From an uncultured Alphaproteobacteria bacterium (GTDB lineage: Bacteria; Pseudomonadota; Alphaproteobacteria; CAAHEQ01; UBA3637), in NCBI GenBank assembly GCA_944391545.1, contig CALXTZ010000032.1, positions 1 through 13,289 of the forward strand: DNA of 13,289 nucleotides, read 5' to 3'. The position numbers were made by a program, and so were the translations under genes. Below are positions 1 through 6,659 of this stretch, in pieces (within the stretch, counting starts at the first letter, position 1; the number at the start of each line of letters is the position of its first letter). The notes beneath the pieces were generated by a model, which worked only from the letters and a program-made list of their open reading frames with translations, had not been told where the DNA came from and did not search any database.

Positions 1-217
1 CGAAATCAATGACGACGCGGTTCGGATTTTTCAGCGTAAAAACGCGGCAATTGGTTTTTTGATCCATATGAGCGACGACGCGCACGCATTTATCGGATTG
101 TTTCCCGAATCGGATTTGATTCAGAAAAACAGCTTCCGCCGGCAACGCAATAACCGCTGACAGCAGAAAGAAAATCAAGAATAAAAGGCCTTTATACAGC
201 CGGTTCATACGAGTCAT
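1..217 (-). CDS. amiC: N-acetylmuramoyl-L-alanine amidase, AMIN-domain N-terminus (partial)
   Basis: This minus-strand gene starts at 217 and runs off the left edge, so only its first 72 codons are visible. The protein opens with a basic stretch (MTRMNRLYKG) and a long hydrophobic core (LLFLIFFLLSAVIALPAEA), a Sec signal peptide with likely cleavage near residue 29. From about residue 31 it reads like an AMIN domain: NQIRFGKQSDKCVRVVAHMD, then a CRVFTLKNPNRVVIDF segment. AMIN domains target periplasmic AmiC-type amidases to peptidoglycan, where the zinc-dependent catalytic domain (outside this window) cleaves the MurNAc-L-Ala bond during daughter-cell separation. An AAAGGA ribosome binding site sits just upstream of the ATG; a second in-frame ATG at 208 is possible. 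An amidase beside rne is a familiar alphaproteobacterial arrangement. Other AMIN proteins (for example a PilQ-like secretin) are not excluded because the catalytic part is not seen. Confidence 0.75.
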   Translation of the reverse strand, partial: MTRMNRLYKGLLFLIFFLLSAVIALPAEAVFLNQIRFGKQSDKCVRVVAHMDQKTNCRVFTLKNPNRVVIDF

Positions 218-312
218 CGAAATCCTTTGTTCTTTCTTACTATAATATAGTTGTTCTTTTTTGAACAGTAGATTATGATACTTTTATATATAAAACAGAA
301 AATAGGTGAAAG
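218..312. promoter_or_regulatory. Divergent promoter region between the amidase and the RNase E-like fragment gene
   Basis: This AT-rich 95-bp gap separates two divergent genes and must hold start signals for both. For the plus strand, TTGAAC (261-266) and TATATA (285-290) are 18 bp apart and make a plausible -35/-10 pair, followed by an AGGTGAAAG ribosome binding site. The sequence TGTTC-TTTTTT-GAACA (252-267) is a short inverted repeat overlapping that -35. It could be an operator, but it is too short to assign. For the minus strand only AT-rich -10-like hexamers near 239-250 are visible. Confidence 0.4.
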
Positions 313-894
313 ATGTCAACAGAAAAAGGAAATATTTATTTGGCGCAGGTTCACAGCGTGGCCGTTTCTTATCGAGCGGCTTTTGTGGATTATGGAGCGG
401 TACGTGACGGTTTTTTGCCGTTTGATGAGATAGAAAATAAATACAAAACCAAAAGAAATCACGAAACGGGAGAGCGCATCATTCGCCGGGATGCCGTTGT
501 GGTGGTTCAGGTGAAAAAGCCGGCCGTTGCAGGTAAAGGGGCTTTGTTGACGACGCATTTGTCTTTGGCGGGCGACTATGTGGCTTATTTGCCGGATCGT
601 TTGCCGCGAGGCATGGTTTCTCGGAAAATCGAAGAGGGACAGGAAAGAGAACGCTTGCAACAAATTGCCTCTGATTTGGCGAAAACGTACCGGGCTTCTT
701 TGGTTGTTCGGACGGAAGCGGCCGGTCAATCGGCAGCGCGTATCGAAAAAGATTTGAAAAAATTAATAACGCTTCATGAAAATATTCAGGCTCAGGCGCA
801 AAAGCGAACGGCGCCGGCGCTTTTGTACCAAGAAGGCGCTTTTCCGTCCGTGCATGTGATGAAGTGGTTAAAGGCGCTTTTTTTGAAAAAATAA
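313..894 (+). CDS. Stand-alone RNase E/G-like S1 plus partial RNase H-like protein, catalytic domain absent
   Basis: This 193-residue protein is clearly related to the N-terminal part of RNase E. Residues 5-40 (KGNIYLAQV through RAAFVDYG and DGFLPFDEI) match the S1 domain of the full RNase E encoded next door; by eye 22 of 36 positions are identical. A second matching block runs from about residue 57 (VVVVQV, GKGALLTTHLSLAG, MVSRKI) to RTAPALLYQEG near residue 175. It lacks the first RNase H strands (the MLIEATHAEE-type start), the acidic S1 insert of its neighbour, and the whole DNase I-like catalytic and zinc-link part. It therefore has no Asp pair and no CPxC motif and should not cleave RNA by the RNase E mechanism. 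The reading frame is clean, with a proper ribosome binding site before ATG 313 and conserved structural residues, so it looks functional rather than decayed. It may bind RNA or modulate RNase E; the function is unproven. Confidence 0.75.
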   Translation: MSTEKGNIYLAQVHSVAVSYRAAFVDYGAVRDGFLPFDEIENKYKTKRNHETGERIIRRDAVVVVQVKKPAVAGKGALLTTHLSLAGDYVAYLPDRLPRGMVSRKIEEGQERERLQQIASDLAKTYRASLVVRTEAAGQSAARIEKDLKKLITLHENIQAQAQKRTAPALLYQEGAFPSVHVMKWLKALFLKK

Positions 895-1170
895 CGCGAA
901 CCTGATAATAAGTATTGTGCTTTGATAAAAAGTCGTTTATCATATCCCCCGTTTAGTTTAATGCTGCGTGATATGAAGTAAAACTGACGATGGGTCAGTA
1001 TTCGATGAAGCGCAAAGGTTAAAAGAAAAAGTTTTAAGGAAAACGCGCAAAATGGCTCTGTTTCACACACACTTTTTGAAAGACGCCGCTTGTCTGACAT
1101 CATGCTGTCGTTTTCCTCTGTCGGCTCGTTGGGGCCGGCCCCGTACAATTTTTAAGAATTTGGAGTTTAT
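895..1170 (+). promoter_or_regulatory. Probable promoter and leader region of rne
   Basis: This 276-bp gap precedes rne. It contains a perfect 7-bp hairpin, TGATAAA-AAGTCG-TTTATCA (923-942), and a perfect 12-bp palindrome GGGGCCGGCCCC (1131-1142) only 28 bp before the rne start. TACAAT (1144-1149) could be a -10 element but no good -35 precedes it. RNase E commonly controls its own mRNA through a long 5' leader in enterobacteria; whether this leader does the same is inference. A short in-frame run from ATG 1052 overlaps rne in another frame and is not called as a gene. Confidence 0.35.
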
Positions 1171-3402
1171 ATGTCAAAAAGAATGCTTATTGAAGCCACG
1201 CATGCGGAAGAGACGCGCGTGGTTGTTGTTGAAGAGTCTCGTTTGGAGGAATTAGACGTCGAAACATCGACTAAAAAACAAATTAAAGGAAACATTTATT
1301 TAGCAAAAATCATTCGCGTCGAACCGTCGCTTCAGGCGGCTTTTGTGGAATACGGCGGCAATCGCCACGGATTTTTGGCCTTTAATGAAATTCATCCGGA
1401 TTATTATCAAATTCCGGTGGCTGATAAGGAAGCGTTGAAAGCGGAATTAAAAGCGGTGCAGGCAACGCAGGAAGATGTCAAAGAAGAACCGGCCGAGCCG
1501 GAATCCGATGTCGAAACGGTCAGCGAAGCCGAATCCGATGATGTCGTGCGCCCGCGCTATAATCTGTTAAAAAAATACAAAATTCAGGAAGTCATTCACC
1601 ATAATCAAATTGTTTTGGTTCAGGTGACAAAAGAAGAACGCGGCAATAAAGGAGCGGCTTTGACGACATATTTGTCATTGGCCGGCCGCTACAGCGTGTT
1701 GATGCCGAACAATGCCAACGGCGGCGGGGTGTCTCGGAAAATTACGAATGCGCAGGATCGGCGGCGGTTAAAGAAAATCGTGGAAGGGTTGCCGATTCCG
1801 GACGGCATGGCGGTCATCGTGCGCACGGCAGGTAAAGAACGAACAAAGGCTGAAATTAAACGCGATTATGATTATTTAATCAAGACATGGACGCAGATTC
1901 GGGATAAAACGTTGGAATCCAAAGCGCCGGCTTTGATTTACGAAGAAGGCAATATCATTAAACGGACATTGCGGGATGTGTTTACCGATGAAATCGAAGA
2001 AGTGTGGGTTGAAGGCGAACAAGCCTATAAATCAACAAAAGATTTCGTCAAAATGCTGATGCCGAAGCAGGCCAAGAAGGTGAAACAATATAAAGGGGAC
2101 ATTTCTTTGTTCCAGTCCTACGGAATCGAAAACCAATTGGAAGACATGCACAATCCGAATGTCGGATTAAAATCGGGCGGTTATTTGGTCATCAACCAAA
2201 CGGAAGCATTGGTCGCGATTGATGTGAACTCGGGCCGGGCCACGCGGGAACGCAACATTGAAGAAACGGCGCTCAAGACGAATTTGGAAGCGGCGGATGA
2301 AGTGGCGCGCCAATTGCGGTTGCGGGATTTGGCCGGATTGGTTGTGATTGACTTTATTGATATGGATGAATCGCGCAACAATCACGCGGTGGAACGGCGG
2401 ATGAAAGAAGCGTTGAAAAAAGACCGTGCGCGCATTCAAATGGGTAAAATCACGGGCTTCGGATTGATGGAGTTGTCTCGGCAGCGGTTGCATTCCAGCT
2501 TTTTGGAAACCAGCCATCATGTGTGCCCGTATTGTCAGGGCAAAGGCGTTGTTCGATCTGTGGAATCATGCGCGATGCATGCGTTGCATGTGTTGGAAGA
2601 TGCCGGTGAGCAATACGCGTCTTGTCAATTGACATTAACGTTGCCGATGGATGTGGCGTTGTATGTTTTGAATGTCAAACGGACGCATTTGTCGCAAATT
2701 GAAACCAAATATGATTTAACGATTAAGGTGGAAGGAGACGTTGGGATGATTCATCCCACTGACTTTCGTCTTGAACATATGGGAAAAGGAGCGAGGAAAG
2801 AGGTTATCTCTAACGCCGAAGCAAGTTCAGGACAAAATGAAAATGCGAACAGCCAGTTCAACAATAGGCGGGATCGTCGGCGGAAGAAAAAACGTGAAAG
2901 GAACTCAAATAGTGCAGAAGCTGTTGTATCCAATAAGAATGATGTTGAGAAAAATGTAAATGATAAAGTTGATGTTATAGAAGATGCTCATCAGACGGCG
3001 GCTACAGAAGATACTGAGAGAAAGAATATTTCAAAACATCAAAGAAATAAGCAAAGACAGAATAAAAACAAGCAAATTGAAGAGAATGTGCAGCCTCAAA
3101 TTTTAGATAGGGAAGAAAAATTTACGGTTGTGCATCAAGAACCGATGATTTTATTTGATAGCCATTCTGTTGCCCAAGATGTTATTCCTCCTCGGAAAGA
3201 ATCTTCTTTAAAGAAACAACCAAGAACTAGACAAAAGAAAGCTCTTGTTAAAAAAGAGGAAAATCCAGTCATTCTTGATCAAGAAAAAGAAAATAAAAAT
3301 GTAGAAATTTTTCATGAGCCAAGTAATTCGGAGATACAAAATATATCACAAGAATCTACCCCTAAAAAAGGAGGATGGTGGAATAGATTGGTGAAATCTT
3401 AA
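1171..3402 (+). CDS. rne: Ribonuclease E
   Basis: This 743-residue endoribonuclease cleaves AU-rich single-stranded RNA and scaffolds the RNA degradosome. The order is: split RNase H-like domain beginning MSKRMLIEATHAEE; S1 domain from about residue 38 (KGNIYLAKI), interrupted by a Glu-rich insert at roughly 80-128; second RNase H part through SKAPALIYEEG (250-260); 5'-sensor and DNase I-like domain with metal-binding Asp351 (AIDVNSG) and Asp394 (VVIDFIDMD); zinc-link CPYC with Cys452 and Cys455. The Asp-Asp spacing of 43 and the Asp-to-Cys spacing of 58 equal those in E. coli RNase E (303/346/404). From about residue 540 to the end the chain is low-complexity and rich in Lys, Arg, Asn and Glu, closing with GGWWNRLVKS, a tail seen in alphaproteobacterial RNase E and probably used for partner binding. 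The start is set by GGAG shortly before ATG 1171. Codon use becomes more AT-rich in the tail, after about 2760. Confidence 0.97.
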   Translation: MSKRMLIEATHAEETRVVVVEESRLEELDVETSTKKQIKGNIYLAKIIRVEPSLQAAFVEYGGNRHGFLAFNEIHPDYYQIPVADKEALKAELKAVQATQEDVKEEPAEPESDVETVSEAESDDVVRPRYNLLKKYKIQEVIHHNQIVLVQVTKEERGNKGAALTTYLSLAGRYSVLMPNNANGGGVSRKITNAQDRRRLKKIVEGLPIPDGMAVIVRTAGKERTKAEIKRDYDYLIKTWTQIRDKTLESKAPALIYEEGNIIKRTLRDVFTDEIEEVWVEGEQAYKSTKDFVKMLMPKQAKKVKQYKGDISLFQSYGIENQLEDMHNPNVGLKSGGYLVINQTEALVAIDVNSGRATRERNIEETALKTNLEAADEVARQLRLRDLAGLVVIDFIDMDESRNNHAVERRMKEALKKDRARIQMGKITGFGLMELSRQRLHSSFLETSHHVCPYCQGKGVVRSVESCAMHALHVLEDAGEQYASCQLTLTLPMDVALYVLNVKRTHLSQIETKYDLTIKVEGDVGMIHPTDFRLEHMGKGARKEVISNAEASSGQNENANSQFNNRRDRRRKKKRERNSNSAEAVVSNKNDVEKNVNDKVDVIEDAHQTAATEDTERKNISKHQRNKQRQNKNKQIEENVQPQILDREEKFTVVHQEPMILFDSHSVAQDVIPPRKESSLKKQPRTRQKKALVKKEENPVILDQEKENKNVEIFHEPSNSEIQNISQESTPKKGGWWNRLVKS

Positions 3403-3454
3403 TGAGTAAAAATGGAATAAATTAAGGTAGCTTTGAAAGCTATGGAAATTTACT

Positions 3455-3494
3455 AAAGTCTCGAAGGTAGCAATAGCTTTTTCGAGACTTTTTA
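3455..3494 (+). terminator. Rho-independent terminator after rne
   Basis: A perfect 11-bp inverted repeat, AAAGTCTCGAA (3455-3465) and TTCGAGACTTT (3481-3491), encloses a 15-nt loop and runs into a T tract. It lies about 50 bp after the rne stop. A second small palindrome, TAGCTTTGAAAGCTA (3428-3442), precedes it and shares the AGCTTT word with the loop, so alternative pairing is possible. Confidence 0.85.
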
Positions 3495-3572
3495 TGCCTT
3501 CAACAAAAGACAGTTTATTTGGTTTTAAAAAGAAAGTAAAGAAATAAAAATAAAGTTTTGCAAACTTAACTC

Positions 3573-3604
3573 TTGACAAATGCGGGGGGGGGGGCAGACT
3601 AATT
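3573..3604 (+). promoter_or_regulatory. Promoter with G11 homopolymer in the spacer, upstream of the pilin-like gene
   Basis: A perfect consensus -35 box TTGACA (3573-3578) is followed by AATGC and then an uninterrupted run of 11 G (3584-3594). The best downstream -10 match is ACTAAT (3598-3603, four of six positions), giving a 19-bp spacer that would become the optimal 17 bp if the tract were G9. Homopolymeric tracts in this position are a known phase-variation device, as in the Neisseria porA promoter. The -10 is weak, so the exact start site is uncertain; the G tract and -35 are read directly from the sequence. Confidence 0.6.
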
Positions 3605-3641
3605 AAAACTAGTAAGGTTATAGATTAAAGGAAGATATTAT

Positions 3642-5213
3642 ATGATTAAGAATTACAACAAGCAACACGGTCGCACATTATTAGAGATGTTAGCGGTACT
3701 CGCAATTATAGGTGTGTTAAGTATCACGGCTTTGGTCGGATTTACGTATGCGATGAACAAGCATCGGGCGAATGAAACGATTTATGATGTGATGTTGCGT
3801 GGTACGAATGTTCCGATGATAGATGAGAACTATTATAGTAAGCCTTCGGGATACGAGTTTCATTTTGCGGGCTTAGGGGACGGGACATACTATCCCATGA
3901 CAACGAAGAAAGACGGTGGAAGTTCATATTATGTAGAAGTAACGGGAGTAAGCTATCGTGTGTGTGAAATGATCTTAAAGATGGAACCGACGGACATAGA
4001 CCAGATATTAGTAGGAGATACGGTATATCAAGGAGATAGTGATATATGTGGAAGTAATGATGGTTTAGCGATGAAGTTCTGTTTTGGTGAAGATGGAACG
4101 ATATGTGACGGTACGGGACAGGGTGGTTCATCGGGTGGTTCGAGCGGTGGAAGTTCCGGCGGTTCATCCGGCGGTTCGGGGAGCAGCACCGATCCTGTTG
4201 ATCCGTGTGAAGGCATTATTGCCTCGACGGATTGCAGTATTTCTGCGGATGAGACGGATAGCAACGGCTGTGTGACGGTCAAGAAAATCACCTGTGGAAA
4301 TGATACGTATTGTTCGGGGAGTACCTGTGAACCGTGTCCGGCAGCAGAAACCTGTGACGGAGAAAGTTGTTGTGCATTGACAGGACCCAATGATGTATGT
4401 GGTAATCCGACGAAAGAGATAGGGACAATAAGTACGGTAACTCATTCAGATTTGAATAGTAATGGATGTTGTGAGAGTACGACAGAAGAGAGTTGTTCAT
4501 TAAATCCAATTACGCCACGTACGTGTACACCGACTTGTGAAGGGACATGTCAAGGGGATGGAACATGTGAAGTTAAGTGTCCTTTAAATACATATACCCC
4601 AGACTGTTTACCTTGTGGAACAGGAGCTATATCCGATGGAACAACGTCAACTTGTACCTGTGATATAGAAAGTGGTTTCACCGGAATTTGGTCTTCTGAT
4701 GAAGCAAATCCAGATAATAATGGATGTATAGCAGATTCATCATGTAGCTCTAATGCTGATTGTCAAGAAGGATATTTTTGTGCCTTTGAAAATCCAACAG
4801 GAGATTGTGATTCAATGAAAGGAATAGGGGAATGTCAGCTTTTATTGACTTATTCTCAACATCCACAGAGTGTTGCAGGGTTTATTCGATCAATGAAGTA
4901 TATGACTTGGTGGAGTGCTCAGAATTGGTGTGCTGCTCAAAGGAGGACTCCGGCAACTAGGATATCTATCGGATGTAAAGGGCTGGAAGATGAATATTGT
5001 TCATCTGATACGGTAGCCTTATTTGAAGCATCCTCTTGGTGGGATTCTAATAATTTCCATCAAGGATGGTTAGAAGAGATGGTTAGTGAAAATTGTAGGG
5101 CGTATACAACAGGGTTTTGGGATAGGAGTGTTACGACTACGAGTAGAAAAAATGATTATACCAGTAATAATCCATATCTTGATAACAATTATAATTTTGC
5201 CTTATGTAAATAG
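3642..5213 (+). CDS. Pilin-like, Gly-Ser-linked, cysteine-rich surface protein
   Basis: The 523-residue product starts with a type III-signal (prepilin) leader: a basic peptide ending in Gly10, then mature RTLLE with Glu at +5, then the hydrophobic helix MLAVLAIIGVLSITALVGF. A prepilin peptidase should cut after Gly10, and the helix would anchor it in the membrane or a pseudopilus. Residues 40-155 form a globular pilin-like part with Cys pairs. A pure Gly-Ser linker (161-182) follows, then a region holding 29 Cys in 210 residues (189-398), with EGF-like or Dickkopf-N-like spacing such as CSSNADCQEGYFC. The end (about 400-523) is Trp-, Asn- and Tyr-rich and ends NYNFALCK; this resembles C-type-lectin-like or Fibrobacter-major-type domains, but the assignment is tentative. 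The AAAGGAAG ribosome binding site fixes ATG 3642. No other pilus genes are visible. A surface adhesin or minor pilin is the likely role. Confidence 0.7.
   Translation: MIKNYNKQHGRTLLEMLAVLAIIGVLSITALVGFTYAMNKHRANETIYDVMLRGTNVPMIDENYYSKPSGYEFHFAGLGDGTYYPMTTKKDGGSSYYVEVTGVSYRVCEMILKMEPTDIDQILVGDTVYQGDSDICGSNDGLAMKFCFGEDGTICDGTGQGGSSGGSSGGSSGGSSGGSGSSTDPVDPCEGIIASTDCSISADETDSNGCVTVKKITCGNDTYCSGSTCEPCPAAETCDGESCCALTGPNDVCGNPTKEIGTISTVTHSDLNSNGCCESTTEESCSLNPITPRTCTPTCEGTCQGDGTCEVKCPLNTYTPDCLPCGTGAISDGTTSTCTCDIESGFTGIWSSDEANPDNNGCIADSSCSSNADCQEGYFCAFENPTGDCDSMKGIGECQLLLTYSQHPQSVAGFIRSMKYMTWWSAQNWCAAQRRTPATRISIGCKGLEDEYCSSDTVALFEASSWWDSNNFHQGWLEEMVSENCRAYTTGFWDRSVTTTSRKNDYTSNNPYLDNNYNFALCK
4122..4187 (+). 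repeat. Gly-Ser linker repeat inside the pilin-like gene
   Basis: About five copies of a 12-bp unit encode Gly-Gly-Ser-Ser (residues 161-182). Codons vary between copies (TCATCG, TCGAGC, AGTTCC, TCATCC), so the repeat is clear at protein level and imperfect at DNA level. It separates the pilin-like head from the Cys-rich part and is probably a flexible spacer. Confidence 0.85.
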
Positions 5214-5296
5214 TTTCTAGCTTTTGAAAAAAAGAGGTCTGCTGAGTTTTCGAAACTCTCCTTTCTTACATTTCGGTGGATTTTTTGAAAAATATA

Positions 5297-5305
5297 TGCT
5301 AAAAT
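5297..5305 (+). promoter_or_regulatory. Extended -10 promoter element for the small exported protein
   Basis: TGCTAAAAT is an extended -10 motif (TGn followed by TAAAAT at 5300-5305) about 27 bp before the next start codon. Only a weak -35 (TGGATT, 5277-5282) lies at 17-bp distance, as is usual for extended -10 promoters. A small hairpin GAGTTT-TCG-AAACTC upstream of it (within 5240-5265) could weakly end transcription of the pilin-like gene. Confidence 0.4.
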
Positions 5306-5331
5306 ACATCTTTATTGGAAGGGGTGTGTTT

Positions 5332-5862
5332 ATGAATATTTCAAAAGCTGTCAGAACGCTTTTAGCAACCGGGTTGATTGCTGCCGGTTCTGCGTTGGCT
5401 GCCGATAAGGCTCCGGCAGAAAAAATGCAGGAACCGGTCACGGAAAAGAAAACGGCCGATTTACCGCGTCCGCAGATGAATAAATTGGCAGACATGTATT
5501 TACGCGATGGTCAAATGCCGCCGGAAATTTTAGACGTCGGGGTTATTAATTCGTATGGCGTGACGGGATATCGGTTTACGTTTGTGACGGGGCAGCAGGC
5601 TTCTTTAATCGGAGAAACATTTTATGTGCGGCGCCAAAAAGTGCCGGAAAGCACGTTGGTGCTGATGCGCCAGATGCGGGATTTCAGAAACGGCCGACCG
5701 GTGGAAGGGCTGCGCATTGCGAGTCGTTGGACAAAAGTCGGTGATTTCAAATTTCGGATGATTACTTTTCCGAACGGCCAGCGCGGTCGATTGGCTGAAG
5801 ACGGAACCGTTACGTACCCAATGCCCAAAACATCTGTCCGGAAAAAAGAACTGGATCGTTGA
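5332..5862 (+). CDS. Exported protein of unknown function
   Basis: I do not recognise this 176-residue protein. It begins MNISKAVRTLLATGLIAAGS and then ALAAD, a clear Sec signal peptide with an ALA-A cleavage site near residue 23. The mature part is about 150 residues, soluble, without Cys. It has a Pro/Lys-rich start (to about residue 45) and then a mixed region including YLRDGQMPPEILDVG, YGVTGYRFTFVTG and FRMITFPNGQRGRL that looks like beta-rich folded periplasmic protein. The start at 5332 is chosen because GGAAGGGG precedes it and the signal peptide begins there; an earlier in-frame ATG would add an unlikely N-terminus. Base composition matches the GC-richer core genes rather than the pilin-like gene before it. 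It sits alone between that gene and trcR. Confidence 0.75.
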   Translation: MNISKAVRTLLATGLIAAGSALAADKAPAEKMQEPVTEKKTADLPRPQMNKLADMYLRDGQMPPEILDVGVINSYGVTGYRFTFVTGQQASLIGETFYVRRQKVPESTLVLMRQMRDFRNGRPVEGLRIASRWTKVGDFKFRMITFPNGQRGRLAEDGTVTYPMPKTSVRKKELDR

Positions 5863-5990
5863 TTTGAAAAACGGCGCCGGCCGGTGCGGGAATACGGACC
5901 GGCAGGGGCAAAGGCAGGCTTTTCGACGGTTTATTTGTCCGGCATAAAGGTGCCTTATGGCGACGGTTTGTTCGCCGGATGTTAAGATCG

Positions 5991-6038
5991 GCTTTTGCCG
6001 GGTGCTGCGGAAATTTTCAAAAGCGGCTTTTTGTTTTT
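5991..6038 (+). terminator. Possible terminator after the exported protein gene
   Basis: GCTTTTG (5991-5997) and CAAAAGC (6018-6024) can pair, with an inner CCG/CGG stem, and the sequence then runs GGCTTTTTGTTTTT. The stem is rather AT-rich and interrupted, and lies about 130 bp after the stop codon, so this is a weak call. Confidence 0.3.
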
Positions 6039-6040
6039 CC

Positions 6041-6068
6041 TTGCTTTTTTTGAAAGAGCGGATACAAT
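6041..6068 (+). promoter_or_regulatory. Likely promoter of trcR-gapR
   Basis: TTGCTT (6041-6046) and TACAAT (6063-6068) are spaced by 16 bp and lie 46 bp before the trcR start codon. The -10 has five of six consensus bases; the -35 shares TTG. Confidence 0.5.
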
Positions 6069-6114
6069 ACATCCCATCTCGTTTATTTTAATTTAACATG
6101 AAAGGTTTTTGAAA

Positions 6115-6648
6115 ATGACACGTCCTTTAATGCCGAAAGCGACAGCCGTTTGGTTGGTTGACAATACAACGCTTTCTTTTGATCAAATTGCAGATTTTTG
6201 CGGCATGCATGTTTTGGAAATTCAGGCGATTGCCGACGGTGACGTTGCTTCGCACATCATGGGGTTGGATCCGGTTGCCGGCGGCCAGCTGACCAAAGAA
6301 GAAATCGAACGGTGCGAAAAGGATCCGAAAGCCAGGTTAGCTTTGGTGCAGCGGACGGAAGTGGCTCATTTGATGAAAAAAGGCATGAAATACACGCCGA
6401 TGGCGAAGCGGGCGGATCGGCCGGATGCGATTGCGTGGTTGTTGAAAAATCATCCGGAATTGGATGATTTGCAAATCGTGAAGCTGATTCGGACAACGCG
6501 GCCGACGATTGAATCTATTCGTAATAAAACGCATAAAAACATGGATGAAATCGAAGCGCGCAATCCGGTAACGTTGGGGCTGTGCTCACAGGATGAGTTG
6601 GACAAAGCCGTGGCGGTTGCCGTTAAGATTGTGCCGGTTAATCAATAA
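6115..6648 (+). CDS. trcR: TrcR-like cell-cycle transcriptional regulator (DUF1013)
   Basis: The 177-residue protein matches the alphaproteobacterial DUF1013 family along its length. Its start MTRPLMPKATAVWLVDNT and the following SFDQIADFCGMHVLEIQAIA, IMGLDPV and EEIERCEKDP are the family's hallmark segments. Caulobacter TrcR, a member, is a cytoplasmic regulator of transcription linked to the cell cycle. Residues about 20-45 look like a helix-turn-helix, and the repeated pattern in the second half (AIAWLLKNHPELDDLQIVKL followed by TTRPTIESIRNKTH) looks like a second one. The ATG at 6115 is preferred because AAAGG lies 9 bp upstream and family proteins begin MTRPLMPK; a TTG two codons earlier is less likely. 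It is followed 11 bp later by gapR, so the two are probably one operon. The family is nearly restricted to Alphaproteobacteria. Confidence 0.93.
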   Translation: MTRPLMPKATAVWLVDNTTLSFDQIADFCGMHVLEIQAIADGDVASHIMGLDPVAGGQLTKEEIERCEKDPKARLALVQRTEVAHLMKKGMKYTPMAKRADRPDAIAWLLKNHPELDDLQIVKLIRTTRPTIESIRNKTHKNMDEIEARNPVTLGLCSQDELDKAVAVAVKIVPVNQ

Positions 6649-6659
6649 GGAGAAAAGAA

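Noticed and set aside
252..267. LexA/SOS-box-like inverted repeat TGTTC-N6-GAACA
   Set aside because: Alphaproteobacterial LexA boxes are usually direct repeats of GTTC/GAAC with 7-bp spacing; this is an inverted repeat with a T6 centre and may be chance in AT-rich DNA.
1052..1255. A 67-residue reading frame in the rne leader
   Set aside because: It overlaps the rne start in another frame, has unnatural Cys/Arg/Trp content and no recognisable feature. A leader peptide role cannot be excluded but is not supported.
3742..4509. Several long minus-strand frames opposite the pilin-like gene
   Set aside because: They mirror the repetitive Gly-Ser and Cys-rich codons, are rich in His, Ser and Pro, lack start signals and have no family resemblance.
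4836..5213. Variable region of a diversity-generating retroelement
   Set aside because: The Asn/Tyr-rich end with lectin-like flavour is suggestive, but no reverse transcriptase and no template repeat are in the window, so there is no positive evidence.
5605..6072. A 155-residue minus-strand frame across the gap before trcR
   Set aside because: It is antisense to the exported protein gene for half its length, lacks a ribosome binding site and has no sensible composition.
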